A DNA stretch of 37,496 nt from Prevotella sp. (GTDB taxonomy: Bacteria; Bacteroidota; Bacteroidia; Bacteroidales; Bacteroidaceae). The stretch spans positions 1-37,496 of the forward strand of contig JAFUZD010000002.1 of the NCBI GenBank assembly GCA_017476785.1, in the 5' to 3' direction. Below, one piece after another: positions 22,809 to 31,312 of the stretch. The first letter of the stretch is position 1, and each line of letters starts with the position of its first letter. Position numbers and translations under genes: made by a program. The notes beneath the pieces were generated by a model that searched no databases, was not told the origin of the DNA, and was given only the letters and a program-made list of their open reading frames with translations.

Positions 22809-24482
22809 TTATTTCTTGATGTAAACAATGCGGACGTTGTCCATTCCGAAGTCTACGCTGCCGGGCAGTGCGCCCGGGTTGATCTGCATAATGCGGATGC
22901 GCTGCAGACCGAGGGCCTTAATCTCTCCATAGGTCTTGCCGGCGTAGCAAGCGAAGTGGCTCAGGCTGATGACGTGGCGATACCACTTGCCCAGCGGAGC
23001 CTCGCCGTTGATGTCGGCCAGTCGGAGTTCCTTGAAGTGACAGATGTTGGCATCGTAGTCAATCCAGTTGTCGGGAGCATCGTACTGGTTGTTCCAGTCG
23101 TTCTCACCGCCACCGAGCGGCTGCATCATATAGCGCAGATAGGCAGCATAGGTCTCTACGAGGTTGTAGTCGGAGTTATTGTTGTAGATTTCCATTGCCA
23201 GATAGACGTCGTCGGCCGAGGCATCGGCGGGAATCACGTCGTACTCGGGCAGATAGAACTTGTCATCGCCCCAGTCGTGGATAAAGTTGAGCTGCGTGCC
23301 CCACCACTGGGTGCGCTCGTTCTCTATCTTCCAGTGGGCGTAGATGCCGTCGCTGGTATAGGGAGGAGTAACGCCGTCGGCCGTCTTCTTCTCCACCTTC
23401 GGGCCGCCGCCCCAGTCTTCCGACACGACAGTGTCGTCGAAGTCGGTCAGCAGCGTGGTGTAGTTGAAGAAGGGCACGGTGGCCTCGCCGCCGCCCGTGA
23501 CGACGGTCAGCGTGGGCTCGCTGCCACGCGAAGGCTTCTGCGTGAAGACAAACGAGATCTCGTCTTCGGTATCTGCTACGGTGAACTGGTCTTCCGTCAG
23601 CGTGACGTCGCCATACTTCACGGCGTCAACCTGAATAAACTCCGTACCGCGGATGGTCACCGTCTCGCCCAGTACAGGCATATCCGTGCTTAGACCCTGA
23701 GCGCCCTCGAGGATGGTCGGGGCCTGCAAGTAGAGGCTGAACGGGGCATAGACCGTTCCGCCGGCACACTCGAGCACGAGCGAACCCGTGGTAAACGACA
23801 GCGTAGGAATGTCGAGTGCCAGCTCTGAATCGGTCTCATAAGCCGTGCTGTTGCTGTTCAGATGGTGGTCCATCACGACGGTGCTCACCGTAGCGTCGAC
23901 CTTCGTTCCGCCAATCTCACCGGCCTCGGCAATCTCCTCGGGCGTCATATCGGTGATGTAGGCGCGCTCAATGTCTACGAGGTTCTTGCCATAGATGGCC
24001 AGCACGTCGCCTGCACTGCGGGGATAGCGGCACTGCGTGCGCGAGATGCTGGGACCGGGAGCCGTCACCTTAAAGGCATAGGTGGCCGTACCGTGAGAGG
24101 TCACCACGCGGATTTCGTCGAGATAGGGATTCTCGGCCGTCCCCTGATCAAAGGCTGTCAGCTTGAAGCCGTTCAGCTCGGAGGGGATGTTGACAATGAT
24201 GCTGTGGTCGGTATTGAGCGTCGAGTTGAACGACACTTGCTGACCGTTGATGTAGATATACTGGGCACCACCCAGATTCTTACCCACAATCACGATTTTC
24301 GAGCCGGCCGATGCTTTGGTGAAGAGGCTGTCGGCTTGGGCAGGGTCGGTGGTGCGCACGCCCGTAATCTCGGGCGCACCGCCACCGCTGTCAGAGTCGG
24401 AACACGAGGTCAATGCAAACTGGCCCACTCCGAAGAGCACTACCAGCACCAAACTCCATATATGATTCATTGTATGTTTCAT
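22809..24482 (-). CDS. Surface glycan-binding protein (SGBP-B type, xyloglucan-binding)
   Basis: The ATG at 24482 gives 557 residues. The signal MKHTMNHIWSLVLVVLFGVGQ ... LTSC (C27) is followed by SDSDSGGG, a typical surface-lipoprotein export signal. Tandem IPT/TIG-like Ig domains fill about residues 35-340 (GSKIVIVGKNLGGAQYIYING; GDVLAIYGKNLVDIERAYI; GETVTIRGTEFIQVDAVKYG). The C-terminal domain (about 350-557) starts with a Trp-rich region (AHWKIENERTQWWGTQLNF) and ends in VDFGMDNVRIVYIKK, like the xyloglucan-binding domain of SGBP-B (BACOVA_02650). It holds xyloglucan at the outer surface for GH5 and SusCD. It follows susD by 23 bp. Confidence 0.9.
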   Translation of the reverse strand: MKHTMNHIWSLVLVVLFGVGQFALTSCSDSDSGGGAPEITGVRTTDPAQADSLFTKASAGSKIVIVGKNLGGAQYIYINGQQVSFNSTLNTDHSIIVNIPSELNGFKLTAFDQGTAENPYLDEIRVVTSHGTATYAFKVTAPGPSISRTQCRYPRSAGDVLAIYGKNLVDIERAYITDMTPEEIAEAGEIGGTKVDATVSTVVMDHHLNSNSTAYETDSELALDIPTLSFTTGSLVLECAGGTVYAPFSLYLQAPTILEGAQGLSTDMPVLGETVTIRGTEFIQVDAVKYGDVTLTEDQFTVADTEDEISFVFTQKPSRGSEPTLTVVTGGGEATVPFFNYTTLLTDFDDTVVSEDWGGGPKVEKKTADGVTPPYTSDGIYAHWKIENERTQWWGTQLNFIHDWGDDKFYLPEYDVIPADASADDVYLAMEIYNNNSDYNLVETYAAYLRYMMQPLGGGENDWNNQYDAPDNWIDYDANICHFKELRLADINGEAPLGKWYRHVISLSHFACYAGKTYGEIKALGLQRIRIMQINPGALPGSVDFGMDNVRIVYIKK

Positions 24483-24505
24483 CTTTCTTCTGCTGTTTAT
24501 TGTTA

Positions 24506-26353
24506 TTACCACGTAAAATCGTATGCCACGGGCGATGCCTTCAGATAGGCATTGCGCTGCACGTCGATAGAAGGATACTCCATAAAGATGTCGTTCTTCG
24601 TGATGACGATGGGCACGTAGCCGGCCTGCTTCGAGGCTTCCTCACGCCAGTTGATGCTGTAGCCGTGGGCTTTGTCCTGCGGAATACCGCCCGAAGTCAC
24701 CACGTTTCCGTCGGCATCGCGGTGCACGAAGGGATTGCCGTTGGCGCTGTCCAGATAACGCTCGCCGTCGTTGAAGTAGCAGGCTGCCATCGAGCCGTCG
24801 TCATTGTAGAGCGTAGCATAGTACCACGGAGCGTCTACCGAAGAGTAGAAGGTGCGGTAGCTGATGGTCTTGTCCTCGTTGAGGAAGATGTCGCCCTCAT
24901 TAATCATATAGCCGCGATACTGCTGATAGTTGAAGTAGGTCAGCATCTCGTCGGGCTTCCAGCGTAACCACGTCACCATATCGTACCAGTTCTGATACTC
25001 CATACAGAACTCGATGCGGCGCTCACGAATCAGGTCGGAGAAGGTGTAGTAGCTGCGACCGCGCAGTTCCTGAATGGTGGCTGCCTTTGCACGGCTGCGC
25101 ACGGCATTGAGAGCTGCCAGTCCGTCGGCATCGGCGCACTGGTCCTGATTGCCGAGGATGGCCTCGGCCTTAATCAGATAGACGTCGGCCAAGCGCATAA
25201 TGTAGGTGTTCAGCGGCGATGCCTGCTGCTTCAGATGGCCGTCGGCATCGGCTTTGTTGCCCACCACGTACTTGCGGTTCTGAATCCAATACTTGGAATA
25301 GGTGTAGCCGCCCTCGTCGCTGTGGAAGTTGGAATAGTAGCGGCCGGGCGTGAAGAACGTGGCGCGCAGGCGGAACGAGTCGCGCGGCTCTTCGTTGTAG
25401 AGGTCAATCATATCGGGCGATGCGCTCAGGTTACCGCCCCATCCGCCGACATCCGACATCTCGGAAGCCGTCAGCGTGGCCACCAGCGAGTTCACGTCGC
25501 CCCAGTCAGCCGACAGCGGATCGGCCCAACGGAGGGCAAGAATCTGCTCGGCATTGTCCTTATGGGCATAGACGAAGAGGTCCTCGTAGTTGTCCAGCAG
25601 GCTGTACTGGCCGCAGTTGATGACCTCGTTGCAGAGAGCCACCACCTTAGCCAGCGTGGCCTCGTCGCGCGTGGTCTTGTTCCATCCGCTCTGTGCCAGC
25701 AGCACCTTGGCCAGCATTGCCTTTGCGGCATAGCGACCGGGATGGTTGTCGACACCCTGCACAGGCAGCAGTTCGGCGGCCTTCTCCAAGTCGCGGACGA
25801 TGAACTTCAGTACGTCTTCTTCCGTATTCAGCGGCTTGATGGGCTCGCGGCCGGCCTCGTCATTGTCTTCAAAGAGGATGGCGGCACCCCAGATACGGAG
25901 GATATAGAAATAAGAGGTGGCACGCATCAGGTAGGCCTCGCCCATTGCCTGATTCTTGGCCGACTCACTCACGGCACTGGTGGCGTACTCCGGCACGTTG
26001 CGGATAATGGAGTTAGCAAACGTCACCACCATATAGAGCGACGACCAAGCATTGGCCAAGTCCTCGTTCTGCCCCGTCACTTGGAAGCGGGCAAAGGCTG
26101 CCATATTGTAGGGATTCCACGCATCGTTGGCACGCTGCGAGCCCAGACCGAGGGTGCAGCTGTTGTTGTAGAACACCCAAGCACGGTTGTAAAGCGGCTC
26201 AGTGGTTTTGATGACGGCCTCATCGCTGGCATAGAAGTTGCCGGCAGCATAGCTGTGAAGCGGTGCGCGGTCAAGAAAGTCCTTAGAGCAGCTGGTCTGC
26301 ATCAAACTGGCCGCAGCCACGGCAGACATCAACAATATATTCTTTGTTTTCAT
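24506..26353 (-). CDS. susD: SusD/RagB-family nutrient-binding outer-membrane lipoprotein
   Basis: This is a 615-residue lipoprotein (MKTKNILLMSAVAAASLMQTSC, C22) with the typical SusD start CSKDFLDRAPL. Tetratricopeptide-like helices of the family are visible, for instance NQAMGEAYLMRATSYFYILRIWG, GRYAAKAMLAKVLLAQSGW and DVYLIKAEA. The C-terminal part ERRIEFCMEYQNWYDMVTWLRW is also a standard SusD motif. SusD forms a lid over SusC and binds the oligosaccharide at the surface. It lies 21 bp after susC in the same operon. The specificity for xyloglucan is inferred from neighbouring enzymes. The symbol is the family name, not a strict orthologue. Confidence 0.95.
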   Translation of the reverse strand: MKTKNILLMSAVAAASLMQTSCSKDFLDRAPLHSYAAGNFYASDEAVIKTTEPLYNRAWVFYNNSCTLGLGSQRANDAWNPYNMAAFARFQVTGQNEDLANAWSSLYMVVTFANSIIRNVPEYATSAVSESAKNQAMGEAYLMRATSYFYILRIWGAAILFEDNDEAGREPIKPLNTEEDVLKFIVRDLEKAAELLPVQGVDNHPGRYAAKAMLAKVLLAQSGWNKTTRDEATLAKVVALCNEVINCGQYSLLDNYEDLFVYAHKDNAEQILALRWADPLSADWGDVNSLVATLTASEMSDVGGWGGNLSASPDMIDLYNEEPRDSFRLRATFFTPGRYYSNFHSDEGGYTYSKYWIQNRKYVVGNKADADGHLKQQASPLNTYIMRLADVYLIKAEAILGNQDQCADADGLAALNAVRSRAKAATIQELRGRSYYTFSDLIRERRIEFCMEYQNWYDMVTWLRWKPDEMLTYFNYQQYRGYMINEGDIFLNEDKTISYRTFYSSVDAPWYYATLYNDDGSMAACYFNDGERYLDSANGNPFVHRDADGNVVTSGGIPQDKAHGYSINWREEASKQAGYVPIVITKNDIFMEYPSIDVQRNAYLKASPVAYDFTW

Positions 26354-26374
26354 ATTACTATCTCTGCTATTGAA

Positions 26375-29300
26375 TTAGAAATTGACTTTAAGTCCGAAAT
26401 TATAGATGCGCGGTGAGGGATAACGGTAGTTATCGATGCCCTGCAAGCGCACGTCAGACGAGCCAAGCTCGGGGTCGTAGCCGTCGTAGCCGGTGATGGT
26501 GAACACGTTCTGGATGTTGGCATACACCTGCACCCAGTCCATCTTCAGCGGCTTGAGCCACTTCTTAGGCAGGTTCCAAGCCAGCGAGAGCGACTTCAGG
26601 CGCAGATACGAGCCGTCTTCGACGAAGAGCGAGCTGACGCGATAGTTGTCGTTGTTGCTCTGACCGTTACCCGTGATGCGAGCCACTTTGGCCGAGCCGG
26701 GGTTCGACACGTAGACATTCGACAAGTCGAGCGACGAGCCGTTAGCATCAATCAGGTCCACGCGGGCATAGTCGGCCACGTCGCGCAGCTTGTTGCCCCA
26801 CGGATTGGGATCCAAGTGCTGCTGGCGCACGTAGTTGTAGACGTCGTTGCCCACGCTACCGTTGATGAAGAACGAGAGCTCGAAGTCTTTCCAAGTAATC
26901 GTATTGTTGATACCGAACGTGAAGTCGGGGTTCGGATTGCCGATGAACGTACAGTCGGCCGACGTAATCTTACCGTCGCCGTTGAGGTCTTCGAAGATGT
27001 AGTCGCCCACCCAGATGCTGTTCGGGCCAATCTCGTACATCTCGCCGTTCTCGGGTGCGGGACGCGGGGTCTCCAAGCGGTTGCCGTTGCGGTCGATGAG
27101 GTTCTCGCCGAACTTGTTCTTCTGGTAGAAGTCCTCGCCATTGAGGTACATACCCTTTACCTTATAGCCCCAGAACTGGCCCACGGGCTGGCCCACTACC
27201 GAGCACGTCAGGTTGTTGGTGCCCAGCGCGCCGAACATTGCTGCCTCGCCGTTGTTCAGGCCGGTCAGCTCGTTACGGTTGAACGAGATGGTGGCATTGG
27301 TGCGCCACTGCAGGTCCTTATTCGAGATGTTGACCGTGTTCAGCGTGAACTCGATACCCTTATTGCGGATAGAGCCTGCGTTGACCCACGGCGGCGTGAT
27401 GCCGTACCACTCATTGCCGGCAGGAATCAGATAGGCTGGCAGTGAGGCCTTCATCAGCAGGTTCTTGGTGTTCTTATAGTAAGCGTCGACGATGAACTCG
27501 ATGCGGTTGTTGAAGAACGAGAGGTCGAGACCGGCGTTCCAAGCGCGGGTGCTCTCCCACGTCAGCTCGTCGTTGGCATAGTTGCTGATCATATAGCCAG
27601 TGCCCCAAGCGGTGGCGATGCCCTTCATTGCCGACATATAGGCATAGTCGTCGGCATTCTGGTTACCCACGAGACCCCATCCCAGACGCAGCTTGGCATT
27701 GCTGAGCCACGTCAGCTTCTTCATAAACGGCTCCTGCGTGATGCGCCAAGCCAGTGCCACGGAGGGGAACCAGCCCCACTTGTGACCCTCGGCAAACTTG
27801 CCAGAGCCGTCGGTACGCAGCGTGGCGGTCAGCAGATAGCGGTCCATCAGGTTATAGTTCAGACGGCCGTAGTACGACTCGATGGCCCAGTCGGCACCCT
27901 GCTCGCTGTTGGTCTGGCCGGTGGCACTACCCACTGCCAGCGAGTGCACGGAGTCAAAGATATAGTCGGTACGCGTAGCCGAGCCGCTGTACCACTCGCC
28001 TTCCTGCGACTCGTGGCCGAGCATTATCTGGAAGCGGTGGTCCTTCAGCGGTTCGAAGTCGTAGGTGGCATACTGCTTGAACGACTCGTACTTGTTGCGG
28101 CTGTTGCCGTGGGTCAGCTTCGACTGGTTCACGATGTTGCCGTACGAATAGTCGGGCTGGAAATAATAGGTGTTGCCCCAGCCGCGGTTGCCGCCGTACT
28201 CCAGACGGATGGACAGGCCCTTAATGGGCGTGATGTTGGCCCAGAAGTTATAGTCGAGCGAAGAGTTGACGCGGCGGTTCTCGCGCATCGACACCTCGAA
28301 GATGGGGTTCGACTGATACTGGTACTCGTGGGTCTCGCCGAAACCGAGCGAACCGTCGGGGTTGTAGGGCGCCACGTCGGGATACTGCACCAGCGCGGTC
28401 TGAATCACATTCTGCTCTTCAAACGTAATGGTCTGCTTGGTATAGGCATAGTAGCCGCTGGCACCTACCTGCAGCCAGTCGTTCACCTGCGTGTCAATGT
28501 TGGCACGCACGGAGTTGCGGCGGAAGCCCGAGCCCAGACCGATACCGTCCTGATCGAGCAGACCGCCCGAGATGGCGTAGTGCATCGTCTGCGTACCGCC
28601 GCTCACACCCACCTGATGGTTGTGCATAAAGGCCGTCTGGAACAGCTCGCGCTGCCAGTCGGTACCGTCGGTGAGCAGCGTGGGGTCCATATAGTCGGTA
28701 CTCGAAGTCCAACCCATAATTCTGGAACGCTGGTTGTAGAAGTCGGCATACTGCGGGAGCGTCATTACCTCGAGGAACTTCGGCAGCTTCTGCCAGCCGA
28801 CGTAGCCCTCGTAGCTCAGCTTGGCTTTGCCTTCCTGTCCGCGCTTGGTGGTGATGAGAACCACACCGTTCGAGGCGCGCGAGCCGTAGATGGCCGTAGC
28901 CGAAGCGTCCTTAAGCACCTCAATAGAGGCAATGTCGGCGGGGTTGAGCGAGCTCATCACACTGGTGTGCGAGTCGGTCTGTCCCGACATTGCCACACCG
29001 TCGACCACGTAGAGGGGCTCATTGCCGCTGAGCGAGTTGATACCGCGAATCTGCACGGAGATGCCACCACCCGGAGCACCCGAGTTCTGCTGCACCTGCA
29101 CACCGGCGATACGTCCCTGCATAGCCTGCTCAATGGAGGTGTTGACACCCTGCTTGATGGCCTTCTCGTCGATACTGGCGACGGAGCCGGTTAGGTCGGA
29201 GCGTTTCATCACACCGTAACCCACGACCACCACCTGCTCGAGCATCGTGATGTCTTCGCCAATCTGGATGTCGAGCTTGCCGCCCTTCGTCACTTTGACG

Positions 29301-29578
29301 GTCTTCGTGGTATAGCCCACATACGACACTTCGAGCGTGGCGCCAACCTTCGTAGAGATGGAGTAGTTACCCATCGCGTCGGTCACTGTCCCGCCCGAAG
29401 CTCCTTTCACTTTCACCGTGGCACCGATGACTTCTTCGCCTGTCGAGGAGTCGGTCACCGTACCCGATACGTTCACGTTCTGCGCCATCGCACAGAGCGG
29501 AAGCATCATCATCAACATTAGAGCGATGCGCCGGCAGCGAGCCAGCACACTGCTCTGACTTGAGCACGTTTGTTTCAT
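26375..29578 (-). CDS. susC: SusC/RagA-family TonB-linked outer-membrane transporter
   Basis: The ATG at 29578 (12 codons into the open frame) gives 1067 residues with a signal peptide ending LPLCAMAQ. A CarboxypepD-like domain (about 35-105; VSGTVTDSSTGEEVIGATVKV) is followed by a plug (about 115-225; LTGSVASIDEKAIKQG, GVQVQQNSGAPGGGISVQIRG, YVVDGVAMSG, ATAIYGSRASNGVVLITTK) and a 22-strand barrel ending in IYNFGLKVNF. It imports glycan oligosaccharides into the periplasm using TonB energy. It is the first gene of the four-gene operon susC-susD-binding protein-GH5. A -7 element lies at 29659-29666, leaving a leader of about 75 nt. Confidence 0.96.
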   Translation of the reverse strand: MKQTCSSQSSVLARCRRIALMLMMMLPLCAMAQNVNVSGTVTDSSTGEEVIGATVKVKGASGGTVTDAMGNYSISTKVGATLEVSYVGYTTKTVKVTKGGKLDIQIGEDITMLEQVVVVGYGVMKRSDLTGSVASIDEKAIKQGVNTSIEQAMQGRIAGVQVQQNSGAPGGGISVQIRGINSLSGNEPLYVVDGVAMSGQTDSHTSVMSSLNPADIASIEVLKDASATAIYGSRASNGVVLITTKRGQEGKAKLSYEGYVGWQKLPKFLEVMTLPQYADFYNQRSRIMGWTSSTDYMDPTLLTDGTDWQRELFQTAFMHNHQVGVSGGTQTMHYAISGGLLDQDGIGLGSGFRRNSVRANIDTQVNDWLQVGASGYYAYTKQTITFEEQNVIQTALVQYPDVAPYNPDGSLGFGETHEYQYQSNPIFEVSMRENRRVNSSLDYNFWANITPIKGLSIRLEYGGNRGWGNTYYFQPDYSYGNIVNQSKLTHGNSRNKYESFKQYATYDFEPLKDHRFQIMLGHESQEGEWYSGSATRTDYIFDSVHSLAVGSATGQTNSEQGADWAIESYYGRLNYNLMDRYLLTATLRTDGSGKFAEGHKWGWFPSVALAWRITQEPFMKKLTWLSNAKLRLGWGLVGNQNADDYAYMSAMKGIATAWGTGYMISNYANDELTWESTRAWNAGLDLSFFNNRIEFIVDAYYKNTKNLLMKASLPAYLIPAGNEWYGITPPWVNAGSIRNKGIEFTLNTVNISNKDLQWRTNATISFNRNELTGLNNGEAAMFGALGTNNLTCSVVGQPVGQFWGYKVKGMYLNGEDFYQKNKFGENLIDRNGNRLETPRPAPENGEMYEIGPNSIWVGDYIFEDLNGDGKITSADCTFIGNPNPDFTFGINNTITWKDFELSFFINGSVGNDVYNYVRQQHLDPNPWGNKLRDVADYARVDLIDANGSSLDLSNVYVSNPGSAKVARITGNGQSNNDNYRVSSLFVEDGSYLRLKSLSLAWNLPKKWLKPLKMDWVQVYANIQNVFTITGYDGYDPELGSSDVRLQGIDNYRYPSPRIYNFGLKVNF

Positions 29579-29658
29579 AAACTGATTATTGATTTTTAAA
29601 TTAATATGATTCACTTGTTAGTAATTATTCCAGCGTTTTTAGGTTTGGCATTCTTGTG

Positions 29659-29666
29659 CAAAGATA
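29659..29666 (-). promoter_or_regulatory. -7 promoter element for the susC operon
   Basis: TATCTTTG on the minus strand matches TAnnTTTG. No TTTG is found 19-21 bp upstream, where the sequence is AT-rich (AAAGATTTTATG). This suits a promoter that depends on the AraC-type regulator. Confidence 0.6.
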
Positions 29667-29753
29667 ACATAAAATCTTTAAATCAATGCTAATCGTCCCT
29701 GCTTTTTTTGACGGCAGGCGTCCATTCGCCCCTTACTGTTAACCAAAAAGGGC

Positions 29754-30794
29754 CTATTTCTTTACATTTTCGCCGCTGCGGGCCGACGTCTCGCGGATGA
29801 CGAGCTGCTGCGGCACAATCTTGTGATAGATTTTCTGGTCGCCGCCGATATTGCGCAGCAAGAGCTGGCAGGCCGTCTCGCCCATCAGGCGCGACTGGTC
29901 GGCAATGGCCGAGAGGCGCGGCGTGACGTAGGTGGCGTGGGGGTCGTCGGTGAATCCGATGAGTGCCACGTCGCCGGGAATGTCGAGCCCGCGCTGCTTG
30001 ATGGCGGCAAAGGCGGCAAAGGTGATGATGTCGTTGAAGGCGACAATGGCATCGGGACGCTGCGGCAGGTCGAGCAGTTCGAGGGCGGCCTGCATCGCTA
30101 CGTCGAAGTCGATGCTGCCACACTTCACCAACTCGCGGTCTACGGGCAGGTGGTTGTCGCGCAAGGCCTCCAGATAGCCGTGCTTGCGGCGGCGCACCAT
30201 ATCCAGATGGTTGGGCCCGCCGATGAAGGCGATGCGCCGGCTGCCGGTGTCAATGAGGTGCTGCGTGGCCAGCTGGGCAGCCTCGTCGCCGTTGGCCGTC
30301 ACGCAGGAGAAGCGGTCGGTGAGGCAGGTGCGCCCGAAGAAGACGAGAGGGATGCCCATATCGGCTATCTCCTGATAGTGGTGATAGTCGGTCGTTGTCT
30401 GCGCCAGACAGGCAATGATGCCTTCCACGTGCATACCGATGAAGTTGTCGATGGCGTGCGCCTCGTCTTCCACGTTCTCGTGGCTGTTGGCACTGATCAC
30501 GCTATAGCCGGCCTTGCGGGCCTCGGCTTCAATGCCGTCGAGCACGGCGGCATAATAGTGGGTCACCAGATTGGGCACCACCACACCAATCATCTTGGGA
30601 GCCTCGCGGCGCAGGCTCTGCGCAAAGGGATTGGGGCGGTAGTTGAGCCGCTTGGCCAGTTCCTTCACGCGCTGCTGCATCTCCTTCCCTATCTCGGGCG
30701 AGGAGCGCAGGGCACGGCTGACGGTGGCAATGCTGACACCGAGCTCTTGCGCCAAGTCTTTCAGCGAGGTTCTACGCTTTTTGTCGTTAGCCAT
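29754..30794 (-). CDS. LacI-family transcriptional regulator
   Basis: The ATG at 30794 gives 346 residues, the normal LacI length. The earlier in-frame ATG at 30887 lies upstream of the promoter and is not used. The N-terminal helix-turn-helix (TSLKDLAQELGVSIATVSRALR, about 9-30) and hinge (LNYRPNPFAQSLRR) are complete. The periplasmic-binding-protein-like effector domain spans about 62-330 (IGVVVPNLVTHYYAAVLDGIE, IAFIGGPNHL, DAIVAFNDIITFAA, GDVALIGFTDDP). It sits directly upstream of the susC operon on the same strand, so a role in controlling xyloglucan genes or its own promoter is likely. A near-perfect operator-like palindrome overlaps its -33 element. Confidence 0.93.
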   Translation of the reverse strand: MANDKKRRTSLKDLAQELGVSIATVSRALRSSPEIGKEMQQRVKELAKRLNYRPNPFAQSLRREAPKMIGVVVPNLVTHYYAAVLDGIEAEARKAGYSVISANSHENVEDEAHAIDNFIGMHVEGIIACLAQTTTDYHHYQEIADMGIPLVFFGRTCLTDRFSCVTANGDEAAQLATQHLIDTGSRRIAFIGGPNHLDMVRRRKHGYLEALRDNHLPVDRELVKCGSIDFDVAMQAALELLDLPQRPDAIVAFNDIITFAAFAAIKQRGLDIPGDVALIGFTDDPHATYVTPRLSAIADQSRLMGETACQLLLRNIGGDQKIYHKIVPQQLVIRETSARSGENVKK

Positions 30795-30820
30795 AATGAA
30801 GTAGTTAATAAGAGTGGGGG

Positions 30821-30852
30821 CAAAGATACGCATTTTCGGGGAAATCCGCAAA
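30821..30852 (-). promoter_or_regulatory. Promoter for the LacI-family gene
   Basis: The minus strand has TTTG (30852-30849), 20 nt, and TATCTTTG (30828-30821), a full consensus match. The leader to the ATG at 30794 is about 20 nt. Confidence 0.8.
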
Positions 30853-30860
30853 CGTTTACG
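30847..30860. promoter_or_regulatory. Candidate LacI-family operator
   Basis: CGCAAACGTTTACG is a 14-bp palindrome with one mismatched pair and a central CG, the usual form of LacI/CcpA-type sites. It covers the -33 element of the lacI-type promoter, a position expected for self-repression. Binding is inferred. Confidence 0.45.
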
Positions 30861-30904
30861 TAAGTTTTTTAAGTGTAAATGACACAAGTAACAGGAAAAG
30901 TCTG

Positions 30905-31005
30905 TATATTTGCAGTACGAATTCAGAATGAGTAATGAATAGTTGATAATAAGTTAGTTAGAAAACGAGGCTAATATTGTTGTGAAACAGTATTAGTCTT
31001 TTTTT
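30905..31005 (+). ncRNA. Candidate small RNA (promoter element to terminator, no ORF)
   Basis: A -7 element TATATTTG (30905-30912) is followed about 60 nt later by a strong intrinsic terminator: stem CTAATATTGTT (30971-30981), loop GTGA, AACAGTATTAG (30986-30996, one G-U pair), then TCTTTTTTT. The intervening sequence has only 3-4-codon frames (ATGAGTAATGAATAG), so a transcript of roughly 85 nt (about 30920-31004) would be non-coding. There is no TTTG at -33. It is divergent from the LacI-type gene. It might also be the relic of a leader or a degraded gene. Confidence 0.4.
30971..31005 (+). terminator. Intrinsic terminator on the plus strand
   Basis: An 11-bp stem with GTGA loop, followed by seven T residues. 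No annotated plus-strand gene precedes it, so it supports a short independent transcript. Confidence 0.8.
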
Positions 31006-31090
31006 ATGCCCTAACGCCAGCAGCCCCTATTCTTGGCCTGTCTGCCCGGCGCGCACGCCCCTTTCCGAGGCTACCGGAGGCGGCATCGGG

Positions 31091-31178
31091 CTTGTTTGCG
31101 CCACAGAAACAGTCTGTTTTTGTCATAGAAACAGCTTGTTTGTGCCACAGAAACAACTTGTTTATATGGCAGAAACAA
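31091..31178. repeat. Four tandem 22-bp repeats with internal dyad symmetry
   Basis: Units at 31091-31112, 31114-31134, 31135-31156 and 31157-31178 share the pattern CTTGTTTGTGCCACAGAAACA plus G or A. Each is itself an imperfect inverted repeat (C[TT]GTTT ... AAACA[G]). No protein is encoded. The GGTAAAAA array begins 6 bp further on. The rest of 31006-31090 holds nothing I can identify. Confidence 0.7.
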
Positions 31179-31183
31179 ACAAA

Positions 31184-31287
31184 GGTAAAAAGGTAAAAAG
31201 GTAAAAAGGTAAAAAGGTAAAAAGGTAAAAAGTTAAAAAGGTAAAAAGGTAAAAAGGTAAAAAGGTAAAAAGGTAAAAAGGTAAAAA
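31184..31287. repeat. GGTAAAAA octamer array, 13 copies
   Basis: Thirteen perfect 8-bp steps of GGTAAAAA run without interruption. Only the seventh differs (GTTAAAAA). A 25-bp spacer separates it from three inverted copies at 31313-31337, so the whole could fold into a long stem. The unit is the same as in the array near 10602-10689. Confidence 0.9.
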
Positions 31288-31312
31288 GAGACCCATTCCT
31301 TCCAAGAGTCCC

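Noticed and set aside
27782-29194. A 470-codon plus-strand frame opposite susC
   Set aside because: It is antisense to conserved SusC plug and barrel sequence, with no protein family features.
29694-29725. Possible terminator after the LacI-type gene (CCTGC ... GCAGG)
   Set aside because: The stem is short and its T run lies in the loop on the wrong side for the minus strand. The evidence is too weak to annotate.
31091-31287. Possible CRISPR array
   Set aside because: The 22-bp units are directly adjacent without spacers, and the following octamers are simple tandem repeats. No cas genes are present.
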